DNA from: Betaproteobacteria bacterium SCN1
GTDB taxonomy: Bacteria > Pseudomonadota > Gammaproteobacteria > Burkholderiales > Thiobacillaceae
Reading direction: 5' to 3'
Assembly (NCBI GenBank): GCA_008923315.1
Contig: WBSF01000008.1
Span: 186,001-250,000, forward strand
DNA: 64,000 nt
Under the pieces are notes generated by a model, which was given only the letters and a program-made list of their open reading frames with translations, was not told the origin of the DNA and made no database searches. Positions 40,262 to 49,537 of the stretch are shown piece after piece (within the stretch, counting starts at the first letter, position 1; every line of letters begins with the position of its first letter). Made by a program: the position numbers and the translations under genes.

Positions 40262-41032
40262 ATGCCGCGTCTGCCGGTCAGCCTGCACTCTCTCCTCATC
40301 CAGTGCGCCGCCCTGTTTCTGGCGGCGTGCGCATTCTGGCTGTTCGCCCGCTTCGGCCAGACAGCGCCCGGCGTGTGGCCGTTCGTGCTTGCGCAGGGCA
40401 CCCTGGCCGCCGCACTGAGCGTCCTCCTGCGTCAGCCGGTCTGGTGGCCGCCGCTGCACTTCGCCTTTCTGCCGGTCGCGCTGCTGGCGCTTCGGTCAGG
40501 CCTGCCGCCCGGGATTTATCTGGCGGTTTTCGTGCTGCTGGCCCTGTTCTTCTGGAGCACCTTCCGCACCCGCGTACCCCTGTATCTGTCCGACCGCAAG
40601 GCATGGGATGCGCTTGCCGCCCTGCTGCCCGCCGACCGGGCCTTCCGTTTCATCGATCTCGGCAGCGGACTGGGCGACGTGCCGCTGCAACTGGAAAAGC
40701 GCTTCCCGCTGGGCTGCTTCGAAGGCACGGAAATTGCGCCCGCGCCCTGGCTCATCAGCCGGTTGCGCGCGGCGATCCGGCACAGCCGGGTAATCTTCAG
40801 GCGGCGCGACTACGCCGCGCTCGATCTCGGAGCCTACGACATCGTGTTCGCCTTTCTTTCCCCGGCCGCGATGCCGGCCCTGTGGGCGCAAGCGCAGACG
40901 CAGATGCGCGAGGGCTCCGTCTTCATCAGCCTGTCATTCGGGATTGCCGGGCAAACGCCCGATGAAACGATTTCCCTGTCCGGCGGCGCGCGCCACATGC
41001 TCCATGTATGGCGCATGCGCCAAGCAAAATAA
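40262..41032 (+). CDS. Membrane-anchored class I methyltransferase-like protein
   Basis: In 256 residues: three or four hydrophobic helices (about 8-30, 38-56, 62-74 and 78-100) then a cytosolic class I SAM-binding domain. Motif I is FIDLGSGLGDVPLQL, followed by FEGTEIAP (acidic end of beta 2) and YDIVFAFLSPAAMP (motif IV region). The substrate is unknown. Between flhC and motA it may act on a flagellar or membrane component, but that is positional inference. The start at 40262 is the first ATG after flhC with a membrane segment. Confidence 0.75.
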   Translation: MPRLPVSLHSLLIQCAALFLAACAFWLFARFGQTAPGVWPFVLAQGTLAAALSVLLRQPVWWPPLHFAFLPVALLALRSGLPPGIYLAVFVLLALFFWSTFRTRVPLYLSDRKAWDALAALLPADRAFRFIDLGSGLGDVPLQLEKRFPLGCFEGTEIAPAPWLISRLRAAIRHSRVIFRRRDYAALDLGAYDIVFAFLSPAAMPALWAQAQTQMREGSVFISLSFGIAGQTPDETISLSGGARHMLHVWRMRQAK

Positions 41033-41046
41033 GCGCCCGGGAGCCA

Positions 41047-41073
41047 TCAAGTTTTTATTGAAGTGGTCGAATT
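41047..41073 (+). promoter_or_regulatory. Sigma-28 (FliA)-like promoter for motAB
   Basis: TCAAGTTT (41047-41054), 11-bp spacer, then GTCGAATT (41066-41073) matches the FliA consensus TAAAGTTT-N11-GCCGATAA: 7 of 8 in the -35, and GxCGA in the -10. It lies 83 bp before motA. fliA itself is in the window. Confidence 0.65.
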
Positions 41074-41155
41074 CAAGACTTGAACACCCCACAGCGGGTA
41101 ATTCAAGGCGGAAGGTGTCGACCGCCTGCGGCAACCATATGGGGAATCATCAGTC

Positions 41156-42016
41156 GTGTTGGTCATTGTTGGCTACGTCATCATCCTGGTCTCGGTTTTT
41201 GGCGGTTTCGCGCTGGCCGGGGGGCATCTGGCTTCGCTCTGGCAGCCGGTCGAACTGCTGATGATCGGCGGCGGCGCGGTCGGCGCCTTCATCGTGGGCA
41301 ACAACACCAAGGCGCTCAAGGCGACGATGAAAGCCTTTCCCACGGTATTCAAGGGCTCGAAATACACGCGCGCGCTCTATATGGACGTGCTTGCCCTGCT
41401 TTTCGAATTGCTGACCAAGATCCGCAAGGAAGGCCTGATGTCGATCGAGGCCGACGTCGACAACCCCGAAAGCAGCCCCCTGTTCTCCAAATACCCCACC
41501 ATCCTCGCCGACCATCACCTGATCGAATTCCTGACCGACTATCTGCGCCTGATGGTGTCCGGCAGCATGAACGCCTTCGAGATCGAAAACCTGATGGACA
41601 ATGAGATCGAGACCCATCACCACGAGGGCGAAATCCCCGCCCACGTGATCGCGAAGCTGGGCGACGGCCTGCCGGCCTTCGGCATCGTCGCGGCGGTGAT
41701 GGGCGTGGTGCACACCATGGAATCGGTCGGCCTGCCGCCTTCCGAACTCGGCATCCTGATTGCCGCGGCGCTGGTCGGCACCTTTCTCGGTATTCTCCTG
41801 GCCTACGGCTTCGTCGGCCCCCTGGCCGGCCTCCTCGAGCAGAAAGGACACGAAGCCACCAAGATGCTGCAGACCATCAAGGTCACACTGCTCGCCAGCA
41901 TCAACGGCTATGCCCCGGCGATCGCAGTCGAATTCGGACGCAAGGTGCTGTACTCCACCGAGCGTCCCTCGTTCAGCGAGCTCGAGGAACACGTCAAGGG
42001 CGCCAAATCGCGCTAA
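41156..42016 (+). CDS. motA: Flagellar stator protein MotA
   Basis: MotA, with MotB, forms the proton channel that turns the motor. The 286-residue size is typical of H+-type MotA. It begins GTG-TTG (MLVIVGYVIILVSVFGGF); GGGGA lies 10 bp before GTG. Four helices are visible, with the channel region GLPAFGIVAAVMGVVHTMES and the C-terminal YAPAIAVEFGRKVLYSTERPS. The cytosolic loop (about 85-145) holds the charged segment that contacts FliG. Confidence 0.95.
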   Translation: MLVIVGYVIILVSVFGGFALAGGHLASLWQPVELLMIGGGAVGAFIVGNNTKALKATMKAFPTVFKGSKYTRALYMDVLALLFELLTKIRKEGLMSIEADVDNPESSPLFSKYPTILADHHLIEFLTDYLRLMVSGSMNAFEIENLMDNEIETHHHEGEIPAHVIAKLGDGLPAFGIVAAVMGVVHTMESVGLPPSELGILIAAALVGTFLGILLAYGFVGPLAGLLEQKGHEATKMLQTIKVTLLASINGYAPAIAVEFGRKVLYSTERPSFSELEEHVKGAKSR

Positions 42017-42046
42017 GCCCATCCGCTACCGATCGGGATCGAGCCC

Positions 42047-43039
42047 ATGAGCGAACAGAAAGCGCCTATCGTCGTCAAGCGCATCAAAAAGGTGGCCGGC
42101 GGCCACCATGGCGGCGCATGGAAGATCGCCTACGCCGATTTCGTGACCGCGATGATGGCCTTCTTCCTCCTGATGTGGCTGCTCGGTTCCACCACCAAGG
42201 GCGATCTCGAAGGCATTGCCGAATATTTCAAGACGCCGCTCAAGGTCGCCATGCAGGGCGGATCCGGCAGCGGCGACAGCTCAAGCGTCCTCAAGGGCGG
42301 CGGTCAGGACCTGACGCGAAAATCGGGACAGATCAAGAAGGGCGAAACCGAAGCCGAGAAGAAATCCTACAACCTCAAGGCCGCCCAGGCCGAGCTGGAA
42401 CGCATCGAGACGGAGCGCCTGAAAGGCCTCAAGCAGAAACTCGAAGCCGCGATCGACTCCAATCCGACGCTCAAGCAGTTCAAGCGGCAGCTTCTCATCG
42501 ACATCACCAGCGAAGGCCTGCGCATCCAGATCGTGGACGAACAGAACCGGCCGATGTTCAATCTCGCCAGCGCCGATCTCCAGTCGTACACCAAGGTCAT
42601 CCTGCGCGAGATCGGACACGTTCTGAACGACGTGCCCAACCGCATCAGCCTGTCCGGCCACACCGACGCCACGCTGTACGCCAACGGCGGGCGAGGGTAC
42701 AGCAACTGGGAACTCTCGACCGACCGGGCCAACGCCTCGCGCCGCGAACTGATCGCGGGCGGCATGGACGAGGCCAAGATGCTGCGGGTCGTGGGACTGG
42801 CCTCGTCGGTTCCTTTCGGGACCGCCGCGCCGAACGATCCGGTCAACCGGCGCATCAGCATCATCGTCATGAACAAGCGCACCGAGGACGCCATCACCAA
42901 GGAAGCCTCCGGTGTGCAGGTGGAAGACAAGGAAGACGTTCGCACCGAGATCGACAAGGTATCCCAGCGCACCCCGTCCGAGGTTGCCGCAGCCGCTTCG
43001 GCCGCCGCGGCTGCAGCGGCAGCAACAACGCTGCATTGA
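42047..43039 (+). CDS. motB: Flagellar stator protein MotB
   Basis: MotB anchors the stator to peptidoglycan. In 330 residues the membrane helix carries proton-acceptor Asp31 (YADFVTAMMAFFLLMWL), and an OmpA-like domain has LSGHTDATLYANGG and WELSTDRANASRRELI. The C-terminus is an Ala-rich low-complexity tail (EVAAAASAAAAAAAA) of unusual length. It follows motA by 30 bp. Confidence 0.95.
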   Translation: MSEQKAPIVVKRIKKVAGGHHGGAWKIAYADFVTAMMAFFLLMWLLGSTTKGDLEGIAEYFKTPLKVAMQGGSGSGDSSSVLKGGGQDLTRKSGQIKKGETEAEKKSYNLKAAQAELERIETERLKGLKQKLEAAIDSNPTLKQFKRQLLIDITSEGLRIQIVDEQNRPMFNLASADLQSYTKVILREIGHVLNDVPNRISLSGHTDATLYANGGRGYSNWELSTDRANASRRELIAGGMDEAKMLRVVGLASSVPFGTAAPNDPVNRRISIIVMNKRTEDAITKEASGVQVEDKEDVRTEIDKVSQRTPSEVAAAASAAAAAAAATTLH

Positions 43040-43311
43040 CCCCCGGGGCCGCACGCATCGCCCACGCGCACGCGCACGCAACGGGCGGCGGCCGAATCCA
43101 TCCGCGGTTTTCGGCCACCGTGCCGCCCGCGCGAATCGCTATCCTTCGCTGTCCCCGGTCGGCCGCCCCTCCCGGCACGACACCGAAATAAGCGGAAAAA
43201 CCGCCTCTATTCCCCTGATCGCGCGCGCGCCAAAGCGCCAATAATCCAGCCTGAGAAAACGTCTTTTCGCGTGCAGCGCGAAAGGCGGTGTGCAACCCCG
43301 CGAGATCAGGC
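43040..43311. other. Gene-free gap between motB and flhB
   Basis: 272 bp of GC-rich DNA with short CACGCG-type repeats near 43,066 and a small hairpin TTTCGCG/CGCGAAA near 43,265. I see no gene and no che gene remnant. A promoter for flhB presumably lies here; AATAAT near 43,240 is the only -10-like word. Confidence 0.5.
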
Positions 43312-44454
43312 ATGGCTGAAGAAAGCGATCAGGAACGGACAGAAGCCCCATCGCCACAGCGATTGGAAAAGGCGCGCGAAGACGGCCAGGTGCCGCAGTC
43401 GCGCGAGCTGGCCACGTTCGTCGTACTGATGGCCGGCGGCAGCGCACTCTGGATGATGGCGAGCTATCTGGGCACCCGCATGTCAGGCATCATGCGCGGC
43501 GGCCTCAGCTTCGACCCGAGTGTCGCCCGCGACGGCGATATCGCGCTGACCCGGCTCGCATCCCTTTTCCTGGATGCCGCGCTGGCGCTCGCGCCTTTCC
43601 TGCTCCTGGTGGCCATCGCTGCGATGGCATCGCCGCTGCTGCTCCGCGGCTGGATGTTCAGCACCAAGGCCGTCACGCCCGACTTCAAGCGCTTGAATCC
43701 GCTAACGGGCTTCAAGCGCATCCTGTCCTCGCAAGGCCTGATCGAACTGGTGAAGTCGATCGCCAAGGTCGGCCTGCTGGGCAGCATCGCCGTGTGGCTG
43801 ATCTGGAGCAACCTCGACGCGATCTTCGCGCTCAGCCTGGAAAACCAGGACGAAGCCGTCGCGCACATGGGCGATCTGGTCGGCCGGGTATTCCTGCTGG
43901 CGACCGGCGCAATGATCTTCATCGTCGTGATCGACCTGCCTTACCAGCTCTGGAGCTACTACAACAAGCTCAAGATGACCAAGGAGCAGTTGCGCCAGGA
44001 AGCCAAGGAAAGCGAAGGCGACCCGCACCTGAAAGCCCGCATCCGCGCGCAGCAGCGCGAAATGGCGCGCCGCCGCATGATGTCCGAAGTGCCGACCGCC
44101 GACGTGGTGGTGACCAACCCGACGCACTACGCCGTGGCGCTCAAGTACACCGAAGGCAAGATGGGGGCGCCGCGCGTGGTGGCCAAGGGCGCCGATGCGG
44201 TCGCCGCAAAAATCCGGGAACTGGCCGCCGAGCATCGCGTGCCGCTGCTCGAAGCGCCGCCGCTGGCACGCGCGCTGTTCCGCCACACCGAACTGGGCAA
44301 CGAGATCCCGGCCAAGCTCTACGCCGCCGTCGCCGAAGTGCTGGCCTACGTCTTCCAGCTGCGTCACTACCAGCAGGTGGGCGGCGCCTATCCGCAGGCG
44401 CCGGTCGATCTGCCGGTGCCGCCTGAACTCGATCCCGCTACGCAATCCGCATGA
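43312..44454 (+). CDS. flhB: Flagellar export switch protein FlhB
   Basis: FlhB is the membrane component that switches export specificity after autocleavage. With the ATG at 43312 it has 380 residues: MAEESDQERTEAPSPQRLEKAREDGQ, four membrane helices, and a cytosolic domain with the autocleavage site Asn269-Pro-Thr-His (NPTHYAVAL) at the same residue number as in Salmonella. GAPRVVAKGAD follows. It heads a run of overlapping genes; the stop overlaps flhA by 4 bp. Confidence 0.97.
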   Translation: MAEESDQERTEAPSPQRLEKAREDGQVPQSRELATFVVLMAGGSALWMMASYLGTRMSGIMRGGLSFDPSVARDGDIALTRLASLFLDAALALAPFLLLVAIAAMASPLLLRGWMFSTKAVTPDFKRLNPLTGFKRILSSQGLIELVKSIAKVGLLGSIAVWLIWSNLDAIFALSLENQDEAVAHMGDLVGRVFLLATGAMIFIVVIDLPYQLWSYYNKLKMTKEQLRQEAKESEGDPHLKARIRAQQREMARRRMMSEVPTADVVVTNPTHYAVALKYTEGKMGAPRVVAKGADAVAAKIRELAAEHRVPLLEAPPLARALFRHTELGNEIPAKLYAAVAEVLAYVFQLRHYQQVGGAYPQAPVDLPVPPELDPATQSA

Positions 44455-46529
44455 ACGGCAACCTGAATCTCGCCAATCTGTTCAGCTCGGCCAGCGTCCG
44501 CACGCTGGCCGCGCCGATCTTCATCATCCTGATCCTGGCGATGCTGGTGCTGCCGCTGCCGCCGCTGGCGCTGGATATGCTGTTCACCTTCAACATCGCG
44601 CTGTCGATCATGGTGCTGCTGGTCAGCCTGTCGACCAAGAAGGCGCTGGATTTCGCCGCTTTCCCGACCGTGCTGCTGCTGTCGACGCTCCTGCGCCTGT
44701 CGCTCAACGTCGCCTCCACGCGCGTGGTGCTGCTGCACGGTCACAGCGGCCCCGATTCGGCCGGCAAGGTGATCGAGGCCTTCGGCCATTTCCTGGTCGG
44801 CGGCAACTACGCGGTCGGCATCATCGTCTTCATCATTCTGGTGGTGATCAACTTCATCGTGATCACCAAGGGCGCGGGCCGCATCGCCGAAGTCAGCGCG
44901 CGATTCACCCTGGATGCCATGCCCGGCAAGCAGATGGCCATCGACGCCGATCTCAATGCCGGCCTCATCGACGAGAACGAAGCGCGCCGGCGCCGCGCCG
45001 AAATCGCCCAGGAATCCGATTTCTACGGTTCGATGGACGGCGCCTCGAAATTCGTGCGCGGCGACGCCATCGCGGGCATCCTGATCCTGCTGATCAACAT
45101 CATCGGCGGCTTCGTCGTCGGCGTGATGCAGCACAACCTGGCAGTGGGCGACGCCGCCCAGAACTACACGCTGCTGGCCATCGGCGACGGCCTCGTGGCG
45201 CAGATCCCCGCACTGGTGATTTCCATCGCCGCCGGCATCATCGTCAGCCGCGTGTCCACCGAAGAGGACATCGCCGGCCAGATGCTCTCCAACGTTTTCA
45301 GCAAGACCCAGGCGCTCTACATTACCGCAGCCATTCTCGGCATGATGGGCATGATCCCCGGCATGCCCAACTTCGCCTTCCTCGCGCTTGCCGCGGTGAT
45401 CGTCTGGCTGGCCTGGCGCGCCGGCCGCAAACCCGCCGCGCCGGAACCCGTGGTCGAAGCGCCACCGGTCGCCGCAGTCGAGGCGCAGGAAGCAAGCTGG
45501 GAGGATGTGGCCCCGATCGACACCCTGGGGCTGGAAGTCGGTTACCGCCTGATCCCGCTGGTCGATACCGCCGCCGACGGCGAACTGGTGCGCCGGATCA
45601 AGGGCATCCGCAAGAAATTCGCGCGCGAGGTCGGCTTTCTGCCACCGGCCGTGCACATCCGCGACAATCTTGAAATCAATCCCAACAGCTATCGCATCAC
45701 GCTCAAGGGCGTGGAAATCGGCAGCGGCGAAGTCCGCACCGGCCAGTTCCTCGCCATCGATCCGGGCAGCGTCACCTCCGCATTGCCCGGTGTCCCGACC
45801 AAGGACCCCGCCTTCGGCCTGCCGGCCGTATGGATCGAGGGCGAAATGCGCGAACAGGCGCAGGCCATGGGCTATACCGTGGTCGACGCCGGCACCGTGG
45901 TCGCCACCCATCTGAACCACCTCGTCACCCAGCACGCCGCCGAGCTGCTGGGCCGCCAGGAAGCCCAGGCACTGCTCGATCATCTGGGCAAGAGCGCCCC
46001 CAAGCTGGTGGAAGATCTGGTCCCCAAACTGCTGCCGCTCTCGACCGTGCAGAAGGTGCTGCAGAATCTGCTCGTCGAAGGCGTGGCGATCCGCGACATG
46101 CGGTCCATCCTCGACACGCTGCTCGAACACGCCGCCCGCGTGCAGGACCCGAACGAGCTGACCGCGCTGGTGCGGGTCGCGCTGGGCCGCTCCATCGTGC
46201 AGCAGATCTACGGCGCCAGCGGCGAACTGCCGGTCATGGCGCTGGACCAGAATCTCGAGCGCCTGCTGCTGCAAACCCTGCAGGCCGGCAACGAAGCCGC
46301 CGCCATGGAGCCCGGACTGGCCGACACCCTGCTCGAACGCGCCCAGACCACGGCCCAGCGCCAGGAAGCCCTGGGCCACCCGCCAGTGCTGCTGACGCCG
46401 GCCGTGCTGCGTCCGCTGCTCGCCCGTTTCCTGCGGCGCACCGTGCCGCAACTCAAGGTGCTTTCGCACGCTGAAGTGCCCGAAGGCAAACAGATCAAAG
46501 TGACTTCCCTGGTAGGAGGAACAGCATGA
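44451..46529 (+). CDS. flhA: Flagellar export gate protein FlhA
   Basis: FlhA is the nonameric gate of the flagellar export apparatus. The 692 residues contain eight N-terminal helices with the FHIPEP-type region (STKKALDFAAFPTVLLLSTLLRL, SARFTLDAMPGKQMAIDADLNAG) and a cytosolic domain (about 350 on) that binds late chaperones. It overlaps flhB and flhF by 4 bp each. Confidence 0.98.
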   Translation: MNGNLNLANLFSSASVRTLAAPIFIILILAMLVLPLPPLALDMLFTFNIALSIMVLLVSLSTKKALDFAAFPTVLLLSTLLRLSLNVASTRVVLLHGHSGPDSAGKVIEAFGHFLVGGNYAVGIIVFIILVVINFIVITKGAGRIAEVSARFTLDAMPGKQMAIDADLNAGLIDENEARRRRAEIAQESDFYGSMDGASKFVRGDAIAGILILLINIIGGFVVGVMQHNLAVGDAAQNYTLLAIGDGLVAQIPALVISIAAGIIVSRVSTEEDIAGQMLSNVFSKTQALYITAAILGMMGMIPGMPNFAFLALAAVIVWLAWRAGRKPAAPEPVVEAPPVAAVEAQEASWEDVAPIDTLGLEVGYRLIPLVDTAADGELVRRIKGIRKKFAREVGFLPPAVHIRDNLEINPNSYRITLKGVEIGSGEVRTGQFLAIDPGSVTSALPGVPTKDPAFGLPAVWIEGEMREQAQAMGYTVVDAGTVVATHLNHLVTQHAAELLGRQEAQALLDHLGKSAPKLVEDLVPKLLPLSTVQKVLQNLLVEGVAIRDMRSILDTLLEHAARVQDPNELTALVRVALGRSIVQQIYGASGELPVMALDQNLERLLLQTLQAGNEAAAMEPGLADTLLERAQTTAQRQEALGHPPVLLTPAVLRPLLARFLRRTVPQLKVLSHAEVPEGKQIKVTSLVGGTA

Positions 46530-47797
46530 ACGTGAAACGCATCGTCGCCAAGACGTCCCGTGAGGCCATGCGCCAGTTGCGCGAGGTGCTCGGCCCCGAC
46601 GCCGTCATCCTGTCCAATCGCGCGGTCGAGGGCGGCGTCGAAGTCCTGGCCATGCCGGCCGAGGCCATCGCATCGATCGCCCCGCCGGTGGAGGAGATGC
46701 CGCCGCTGCAGCCCGAGCCGCCTGTCGTGCGCAGCGCGCCCGACATGCCGCGCACCCGGGCCGAAGCCGAACCCGCCGTCACCTTCAAGCGCCGCCTGAT
46801 CGAACGCGTGGCCGTGCCGAGCGCCGACAGCACGGAGATGACGCAGAGCATCATCGCCGAACTGAAGGCCATGCGTACCCGGCTCGAAACCCGCATCGAC
46901 GACCTGGCATGGCGCGACCTGCCGGGCCGCGACCCCGCGGGCGCCGTGCTGATGCGCGACATGCTCGGTGCGGGTTTTTCCGCCGCACTGGCCCGCGACC
47001 TGATGGACGAACTGCCGCGCGGCGGCTCCGAAAGTGATGCCCAGGCGTGGATGCGCAACACGTTGATGAAACGCCTGGGGGTGATGCCGAACGAAACCGG
47101 CCTGCTCGACGACGGCGGCGTGTTCGCCCTGATGGGGCCGACGGGGGCAGGGAAGACCACTACCACCGCCAAGCTTGCCGCCCGCTTCGTGGTACGCCAC
47201 GGCGCCGACAAACTGGCGCTGCTGACCACCGACAGCTACCGGATCGGCGGCCACGAACAGCTCCGTATCTACGGCAAGATCCTCGGCGTGACCGTGCATG
47301 CGGTGCGCGACGCCGCCGACCTGCGCCTGGCGCTGGCCGAACTGCGCAACAAGCATACCGTGCTGATCGATACCGTCGGCATGAGCCAGCGCGATCAGGC
47401 CGTCGCCGAGCAGGTCGAAATGCTCTGCCAGGCCGGCCAGCCGATCAAGCGGCTGCTGATGCTGAACGCGACCAGCCACGGCGACACCCTCAACGAAGTG
47501 GTCGAAGCCTATCGCCAGCGCGGCCTGGACGGCTGCATCCTCACCAAGATCGACGAGGCCGCGAGCCTCGGTCCTGCGCTCGACTGCGCGATCCGCCACG
47601 ACCTGACCGTTCACTACCTCGCCACCGGCCAGCGCGTGCCCGAGGATCTGCATCTGGCCAACCGCCAGTACCTCATTCACCGCGCCTTCAAGACGCGCAC
47701 GCTGGCCTCGCCCTGGCAGCTCGACGAACACGAACTCGCCTACGCCCTGAGCGGCCAGGCCTTCCATGCCCAGGAAAGCGCGGTGTCCCTTGGATAA
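46526..47797 (+). CDS. flhF: Flagellar SRP-like GTPase FlhF
   Basis: FlhF places flagella at the cell pole. It has 423 residues: a basic N-terminus (MNVKRIVAKTSREAMRQLREVLGPDAVILSN), an N domain and a SRP-type G domain with P-loop GPTGAGKTTTTAKLA, TTDSYRIGGHEQL and DTVGMSQRD. G4 TKIDEA is present. It overlaps flhG, whose N-terminus carries the motif that stimulates FlhF GTPase. Confidence 0.97.
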   Translation: MNVKRIVAKTSREAMRQLREVLGPDAVILSNRAVEGGVEVLAMPAEAIASIAPPVEEMPPLQPEPPVVRSAPDMPRTRAEAEPAVTFKRRLIERVAVPSADSTEMTQSIIAELKAMRTRLETRIDDLAWRDLPGRDPAGAVLMRDMLGAGFSAALARDLMDELPRGGSESDAQAWMRNTLMKRLGVMPNETGLLDDGGVFALMGPTGAGKTTTTAKLAARFVVRHGADKLALLTTDSYRIGGHEQLRIYGKILGVTVHAVRDAADLRLALAELRNKHTVLIDTVGMSQRDQAVAEQVEMLCQAGQPIKRLLMLNATSHGDTLNEVVEAYRQRGLDGCILTKIDEAASLGPALDCAIRHDLTVHYLATGQRVPEDLHLANRQYLIHRAFKTRTLASPWQLDEHELAYALSGQAFHAQESAVSLG

Positions 47798-48671
47798 ATT
47801 CGTCAGCGATCAGGCCGCCGGTCTGCGGCGGCTGCTGGGGCAGGGCAGCGGCCTGCAGGTCATCACCGTCATGAGCGGCCGCAAGGGAGCCGGCAAGACT
47901 GCCGCGACGGCCAATCTGGCCGCTGCGCTGGCACGCTCCGGGCGCGACGTGCTCATCGTCGACCAGGACCGCTACGGGCACGGCGCCACCGGCGCCCTGG
48001 GGCTCGTTCCGATGCACGACGTCTCCGACGTGCTCGCCGGGCGCTGCACGCTGGACAAGCTCATCCTGGCCGGCCCCGACAACGTCCAGGTGCTGCCCAT
48101 CGGCGGCGGCTTCAATCGCCTGGGCCGCCTCTCGGAGCGCGATCAGGACTGGCTCGCTCAACGTTTCGAAAGCCTGCAGTGGGGCGTCGACGTCGTACTG
48201 GTCGACATGGAGGATGCGACCGATCCCGATGCCCTGCCGCTGGGTCTCGCGGCCACCGAGATTCTGCTCGTGCTGCCGCCGGGCAACGATGCGCTGACCG
48301 AGTGCTACGCCCTGGTCAAGCGTCTGGCCATGAATTTCGGCAAACGCCAGTTCCGGCTGCTGCTCAACCGGGTCGAGTCGGCCGCGCAGGCACAGGCGGC
48401 TGCACGCAACTTCGCCGACACCGCCAGCCGCTATCTGGGCGTGTCGATCGACTATCTGGGCGCCGTGCCGCTGGACGAAAAGCTCGATCGCGCCAGCCGC
48501 CTGCAGACCTCCGTGATCGAGGCCTTTCCGGTCGCGCAGTCGACCTCGCAATTCCGCAAGCTGGCCGAGGGCCTGCTGCGCTGGCCAAGGCCCTCCAGTC
48601 TGGGCGGCGTCGGCGGTTTCATGCAGCGCGTGATCCAGAGCGGATGCCTGATCGAAGCCTGCCGCCGTTGA
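47790..48671 (+). CDS. flhG: Flagellar number regulator FlhG (FleN), modified P-loop
   Basis: FlhG is a MinD-type ATPase that limits flagellar number and stimulates FlhF. With the TTG at 47790 it has 293 residues, and the FlhF-activating motif DQAAGLR sits at 7-13 as expected; an ATG at 47766 would add 8 residues. The P-loop reads R31-K32-G-A-G-K-T where MinD proteins have K-G-G-x-G-K-T: the signature Lys is Arg and a Gly is Lys. The later DQDRYGHG and VDMEDATD segments are also off-type. ATPase or dimer control may differ. It overlaps flhF by 8 bp. Confidence 0.9.
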   Translation: MDKFVSDQAAGLRRLLGQGSGLQVITVMSGRKGAGKTAATANLAAALARSGRDVLIVDQDRYGHGATGALGLVPMHDVSDVLAGRCTLDKLILAGPDNVQVLPIGGGFNRLGRLSERDQDWLAQRFESLQWGVDVVLVDMEDATDPDALPLGLAATEILLVLPPGNDALTECYALVKRLAMNFGKRQFRLLLNRVESAAQAQAAARNFADTASRYLGVSIDYLGAVPLDEKLDRASRLQTSVIEAFPVAQSTSQFRKLAEGLLRWPRPSSLGGVGGFMQRVIQSGCLIEACRR

Positions 48672-48796
48672 CCGGGGAGACGGCAATGCGTCCAGACGCT
48701 CAAGCCCGCCCCCGCTTTGGCCGTTTGAAAGAGCGCGCCGTGCGTCCGCCATGCATGGAAGCCCGGGCGCCCACCCCCTGATTCACAGGACGAACG

Positions 48797-49537
48797 ATGT
48801 ACACCGCAACCGGCAAGACCGCAAAGGATGAGAAAGGCGACCTGCTCGAGCAGTACATGCCCATGGTCAAGCGGCTTGCGCACCACATGATGGGGCGCCT
48901 GCCGCCCAGCGTGGAGGAAGACGATCTGGTCCAGGCCGGCATGCTCGGCCTGATCGACGCGGTCAGCCGATACGACGAGGCGCAGAGCGCCCAGTTCGAG
49001 GCTTACGCCATCCAGCGCATCCGCGGCTCGATGATCGACGAACTGCGCCAGTCCGACTGGATGCCGCGCAGCGCACGCCAGTCGATGCGCAAGATCGAGC
49101 AGGTCATTTCCGCCCTGCAGCACCGTCTCGGCCGCCAGCCGCACGAAGCCGAGATCGCGACCGAAATGAAAGTCCCGCTCGCCGAATACCAGTCCATGCT
49201 CGACGACGCGCGGGGGCACCAACTGCTGTATTTCGAGGATTTCGGCGAGTCCGACGAGGACGACTCCTTCCTCGACAAGCAGTCCGCGGACGAATCGAGC
49301 ATGCCGCTGCCGCAGCTGCTCGACGCGAATCTGCGCGCCTGCATCATCGCCGGTATCGAAAACCTGCCCGAACGGGAACAATTGCTGATGTCGCTCTACT
49401 ACGAGCAGGAACTCAATCTGCGCGAGATCGCCGAGGTGTTCGGCGTATCCGAATCGCGCATCTGCCAGTTGCACGGTCAGGCCATCGCGCGCCTGCGCGC
49501 CAAGCTCAAGGAAGACGCATGGATCGCGGGAGTCTGA
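48797..49537 (+). CDS. fliA: Sigma-28 factor FliA
   Basis: FliA directs late flagellar promoters such as the one before motA. In 246 residues: sigma2 (LVQAGMLGLIDAVSRYDEAQSAQFEAYA, RIRGSMIDELRQSDW), sigma3 and sigma4 (LPEREQLLMSLYYEQELNLREIAEVFGVSESRICQLHGQAIARLR). The order flhG-fliA is the standard one; flgM is not seen. The end overlaps motC by 19 bp. Confidence 0.97.
   Translation: MYTATGKTAKDEKGDLLEQYMPMVKRLAHHMMGRLPPSVEEDDLVQAGMLGLIDAVSRYDEAQSAQFEAYAIQRIRGSMIDELRQSDWMPRSARQSMRKIEQVISALQHRLGRQPHEAEIATEMKVPLAEYQSMLDDARGHQLLYFEDFGESDEDDSFLDKQSADESSMPLPQLLDANLRACIIAGIENLPEREQLLMSLYYEQELNLREIAEVFGVSESRICQLHGQAIARLRAKLKEDAWIAGV

Noticed and set aside
48704-48736. Second sigma-28-like promoter before fliA
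   Set aside because: TCAAGCCC and GCCGTTTG are at N12, with both boxes weak; too poor to list.
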